Shown here in pieces: positions 6,146 to 8,379 of a stretch of 8,379 nt of DNA (position 1 is its first letter; every line of letters starts with the position of its first letter). Under the pieces are notes generated by a model, which saw nothing but the letters and a program-made list of their open reading frames with translations, was not told the DNA's origin and searched no databases. Source of the stretch: Candidatus Brocadiia bacterium (GTDB lineage Bacteria > Planctomycetota > MHYJ01 > WSZJ01); assembly GCA_013360825.1 (NCBI GenBank), contig JABWAY010000181.1, positions 1 to 8,379 on the forward strand, given 5' to 3'. A program made the position numbers and the translations under genes.

Positions 6146-7978
6146 ATGCTGCGCCACGCAACGCTCGCCGCGGTCTCGGTTGTCATCCTGTTGACCGCGC
6201 TGGTGGGGACCTCCTGCCGGAAGAAGAGCGACCCTGACACACACGGGTTTCCCGGTCCGAAGCCGCTCTGGGCGCTGCCGTCGGTGAGCGTGCTGGAGGG
6301 CGGGATCCTGGTGGCGACGCTGACGTTGACGGAAGTGCCGGACGATCCGCACACGGTGGAGCTGGAGAGCACGGACACGACGCGGGCGACGGTGCCGGCG
6401 ACGGTGACGTTTCCGGTGGGGGTGACGACGCGGATGGTGACGATCACGACGATTGCGGATGCGGACAACACTGCGAGCGTCGTGACGATCCGCGCGGTGA
6501 ACTTCGACAATGTCACGTCGCTGCTTCCGGTGACGCTGGTGGAGGACGACGGCGTTTCGGGGCCGGGACTGGGGCCCGTGGCGGCCGGGGCGAACCGGGT
6601 GCTCCTGTGCGGCCCGGGGGCGGACGGGGTCTGGTCCACGGCGGACGACGTCCTGCGGGTCGTGACGGCGGTCGGGACGGGCGCGCCGGTCTTCACCGAC
6701 GTGATCGTCGGGGCGATCGCGCCGGGGCCGCATGCGCTTCCGGTCCTCACGGGGGTTTCCGACACGGCGGTGGTGCTCACGAACGGCCCGGATCTGCTGC
6801 TCGGGACCGGGGACGACCTGATGGTGGAGGTCGGGGGGATCACGGGGACGCCGGCGGTCACGGCGTCGATCGGCGTGGGCCGGATGGAGTCGAGTTCCCG
6901 GTGCAGGCCTGTCATGGTCGGGATCCGTGCGGTGATCGCCACGCGCGGGGCGGACCTGCTGACGAATGCCGACGACACGCTGCTGGTGGTGGACGGGATC
7001 GGGACGGGGACGCTCTCGACCTCGTCGATTCCCATGGGCGGCGTCGCCTTCGAGGATCCTTCGCAGCCCGTCGTCTTCGATGCGTCGACGCTGGTGATCC
7101 ACACGGCGGGGGCGGACGACATCGTCGGGACCGCCGACGACCTGATCCGCCTCGTGACCGGGATCGGCGCGGTCCCCCTCGTCGGATCGTTCGGGACGGG
7201 GGTGCTCCCCGCCGGGCCGATCGGCATCCCCGTCGTCGTCAGCGCGACCGCGGTCGTCTGGGTCGATGCGGGGTTTGACACGATCCTCGGGACGATCGAC
7301 GACGAGCTCTCCGGCCTTCAGGGGCTCCCCGGGGCCCCCGCGCTCGCCGGGGGCGTCGTGGTCGGCCCCGTGGCCGACGACGCGTCCGGCCGCCTTGCTG
7401 CCACCGGCGGCGACGCCGTCCTCATTCCCACCCGCGGCGCCGATCTCGCCAGCGGCACCCCGGACGACGAGATCGCGCTCATGACGTCGCTCTCCGGGGT
7501 CTACGCCGGCCCGACCGCCCTCGCCGCCGCCTCCCCGCCCGCCGGAACCGCCGCCCAGATCGCGGTCCTCTCTTCCTCCGTCGCCGTCCGCTCCGGGATG
7601 GGCGCCGACGGGACCCCGGGGACGGCGGACGACCTCCTCGTGCTCCTGACCGCGCTGACCGGCGTCCCCGCGACAGGGACGATCGCGACCGGCGCGATCG
7701 CGGCCGCCGCGCCGCTCGCCTCCTCGACGACCTCCGCCGTGGCGGTGGGCGAAGGACCGGACCTGACCCCCGGCACGGCAGACGACCGGATCCTCGAAGT
7801 CACCGGGATCGGGACCGCGCCGCTTCTCGAGTTCACCCAGCCCGGCCCGGTGCTCCTCGCCGGTCCGCCGGTCCTGGTGCCGACGGCGGGCGATCCGGTG
7901 CTGACGGCGCGCACCGCAGGTCCCGATGCCGCGGCGGGGACGGCGGACGACAGGCTTTCGGTGTCGCCGATTCCCTGA
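6146..7978 (+). CDS. Secreted lipoprotein with Calx-beta-like domain and nine Asp-rich repeats
   Basis: The 610-residue product starts with an export signal: MLRH, a hydrophobic core (about 7-20), then GTSC with Cys24 as the likely lipidated residue. The -3 Gly is unusual for a lipobox. Residue +2 is Arg, so retention by an Asp+2 rule is not expected. Residues about 45-136 look like a Calx-beta/Ig-like beta sandwich: VSVLEGG at the start, STDTTRATVPATVTFP in the middle and VEDDG at the end. The rest is nine units of about 54 residues, each with a core like GADGVWSTADDVL (158-170). The other cores begin near 214, 268, 321, 375, 430, 485, 536 and 591. Most cores are followed by 'VTGIGTG' and a hydrophobic strand pair. 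The last unit lacks its trailing strands and the first is preceded by an extra strand, as expected for a closed beta-propeller, though a beta-roll is possible. The Asp-rich loops may bind Ca2+ (inference). The family is not recognised by name. Early repeats use G-ending and later ones C-ending codons. Confidence 0.8.
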   Translation: MLRHATLAAVSVVILLTALVGTSCRKKSDPDTHGFPGPKPLWALPSVSVLEGGILVATLTLTEVPDDPHTVELESTDTTRATVPATVTFPVGVTTRMVTITTIADADNTASVVTIRAVNFDNVTSLLPVTLVEDDGVSGPGLGPVAAGANRVLLCGPGADGVWSTADDVLRVVTAVGTGAPVFTDVIVGAIAPGPHALPVLTGVSDTAVVLTNGPDLLLGTGDDLMVEVGGITGTPAVTASIGVGRMESSSRCRPVMVGIRAVIATRGADLLTNADDTLLVVDGIGTGTLSTSSIPMGGVAFEDPSQPVVFDASTLVIHTAGADDIVGTADDLIRLVTGIGAVPLVGSFGTGVLPAGPIGIPVVVSATAVVWVDAGFDTILGTIDDELSGLQGLPGAPALAGGVVVGPVADDASGRLAATGGDAVLIPTRGADLASGTPDDEIALMTSLSGVYAGPTALAAASPPAGTAAQIAVLSSSVAVRSGMGADGTPGTADDLLVLLTALTGVPATGTIATGAIAAAAPLASSTTSAVAVGEGPDLTPGTADDRILEVTGIGTAPLLEFTQPGPVLLAGPPVLVPTAGDPVLTARTAGPDAAAGTADDRLSVSPIP

Positions 7979-8020
7979 AGTGCCGGACCGTGGCGTCCCG
8001 TTGTGCCCGAAACCGATGCT

Positions 8021-8036
8021 CCCCCGGGCCCGGGGG
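8021..8036. terminator. GC-only palindrome after the lipoprotein gene (possible terminator)
   Basis: CCCCCGGGCCCGGGGG is a perfect 16-base palindrome 43 bases after the lipoprotein stop. As RNA it would fold into a very stable short hairpin. It has no T-run (GCGCGTATCATC follows), so it could only be a U-less terminator or an mRNA end stabiliser. It might alternatively be a protein-binding dyad next to the promoter-like box at 8042. Confidence 0.35.
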
Positions 8037-8041
8037 GCGCG

Positions 8042-8058
8042 TATCATCCGCGGCGTGG
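8042..8058 (+). promoter_or_regulatory. Promoter-like box upstream of the second TPR paralog
   Basis: TATCAT (8042-8047) followed by GCGGCGTGG (8050-8058) echoes the lipoprotein promoter, where TATAAT (6087-6092) is followed by GCGGCGTGG (6104-6112). No -35 hexamer is recognisable at the right distance. It lies 78 bases before the GTG start at 8126. Confidence 0.35.
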
Positions 8059-8125
8059 TCGATCCGAGTCGCTGCCTGCGGTCTCCATTTCCGGTCGCTC
8101 CCGCCGCTGACCCCCGGGCCCCCGC

Positions 8126-8379
8126 GTGAACGCGGAAGTCGCCTACCTGTTCCGCCACGTGCTCCTGCGTGAAGCCGCGTACCAGCTGCAGCTCCCGGGG
8201 GACCGCGCCCGCCTGCACGGGCTGGCCCTGGAGACGATCGAGGCTCTCTCCGGCGGGCGCCCTCCGGCGCATTTCGCCGAAGATGCGGACGGCCGCCCCG
8301 TGGCGGAGGACCATCCCACGGATCCGTTCGCGCTGGACCTCGCGGAGCACGCGCGCCTGGCCGCCGCAGCCCCCGCCCC
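8126..8379 (+). CDS. Second ATPase-less STAND-like protein, N-terminus only (cut by window end)
   Basis: Eighty-four codons are visible before the window ends. The start is well bounded: an in-frame TGA at 8108-8110 lies five codons upstream and GTG at 8126 is the only start codon between. The protein opens MNAEVAYLFRHVLLREAAYQ, then LQLPGDRARLH. Over the 46 residues from AEVAY to GGRxPA it matches the TPR protein at 4348 in 37 positions, and it also shares the following 'TDPFA..LA.HA' patch. It therefore begins, like its paralog, at the post-ATPase segment of STAND-type proteins, with no room for an NTPase domain. A TPR array is expected downstream but is not seen here. No Shine-Dalgarno precedes the GTG; the bases before it are C-rich. 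Confidence 0.82.
   Translation, partial: MNAEVAYLFRHVLLREAAYQLQLPGDRARLHGLALETIEALSGGRPPAHFAEDADGRPVAEDHPTDPFALDLAEHARLAAAAPA

Noticed and set aside
4240..7281. 1013-codon minus-strand reading frame
   Set aside because: It runs across the TPR gene, the promoter gap and half of the lipoprotein gene, reflecting their codon bias. The translation is Thr/Ser/Pro- and Arg/Pro/Gln-rich without domains, and it would cover the TATAAT promoter and Shine-Dalgarno.
6086..8350. 754-codon minus-strand reading frame
   Set aside because: It is the complement of the lipoprotein repeats and the second paralog. Its Arg/Gly/Asp-rich repeats mirror the coding repeats on the plus strand.

Overview
The window is high-GC bacterial chromosome with third codon positions almost always G or C. 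A lipoprotein-type signal peptide points to a cell with a Gram-negative style envelope. The mix of a trehalose enzyme, very regular TPR proteins and a secreted repeat protein with 'GADxxxGTADD' motifs suggests a large-genome environmental lineage such as Planctomycetota or Myxococcota. That placement is a guess, because no marker gene is present.

Layout. Positions 3-152 (+) look like the 3' end of an unknown gene, possibly a MarR-type regulator. Its last 38 bases overlap tail-to-tail with treY (115-2949, -), which encodes a full-length maltooligosyl trehalose synthase with all GH13 motifs intact. The 313-base gap at 2950-3262 separates treY from the divergent rightward genes. It holds two hairpins in front of treY and a perfect 41-bp tandem duplication, each copy carrying a palindrome.

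The rightward genes begin with a CaCA-family cation/Ca2+ antiporter (3263-4348). It is joined by a TGATG stop/start overlap to a 571-residue TPR protein (4348-6063). The TPR protein opens with the short segment that normally follows the ATPase module of STAND/AAA-type signalling ATPases, but it has no ATPase itself. A perfect TATAAT box, a 5'-leader hairpin and a strong Shine-Dalgarno sequence then precede a predicted secreted lipoprotein (6146-7978), made of one Calx-beta-like domain and nine copies of a roughly 54-residue Asp-rich repeat. The window ends inside a second 'headless' gene (8126-8379 and beyond) whose N-terminus is a close paralog of the first TPR protein (37 of 46 residues identical).

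How the parts may work together. treY is a stand-alone stress/compatible-solute gene here; treZ is not next to it. The antiporter and first TPR protein are probably one transcription unit. A cation/Ca2+ exchanger, a lipoprotein with a Calx-beta-like domain and Asp-rich repeats, and two TPR scaffolds side by side suggest a calcium-linked envelope or signalling module, but this is inference from proximity. The most unusual items are the paired ATPase-less STAND-like TPR genes, the repeat lipoprotein and the palindrome-bearing 41-bp tandem repeat.
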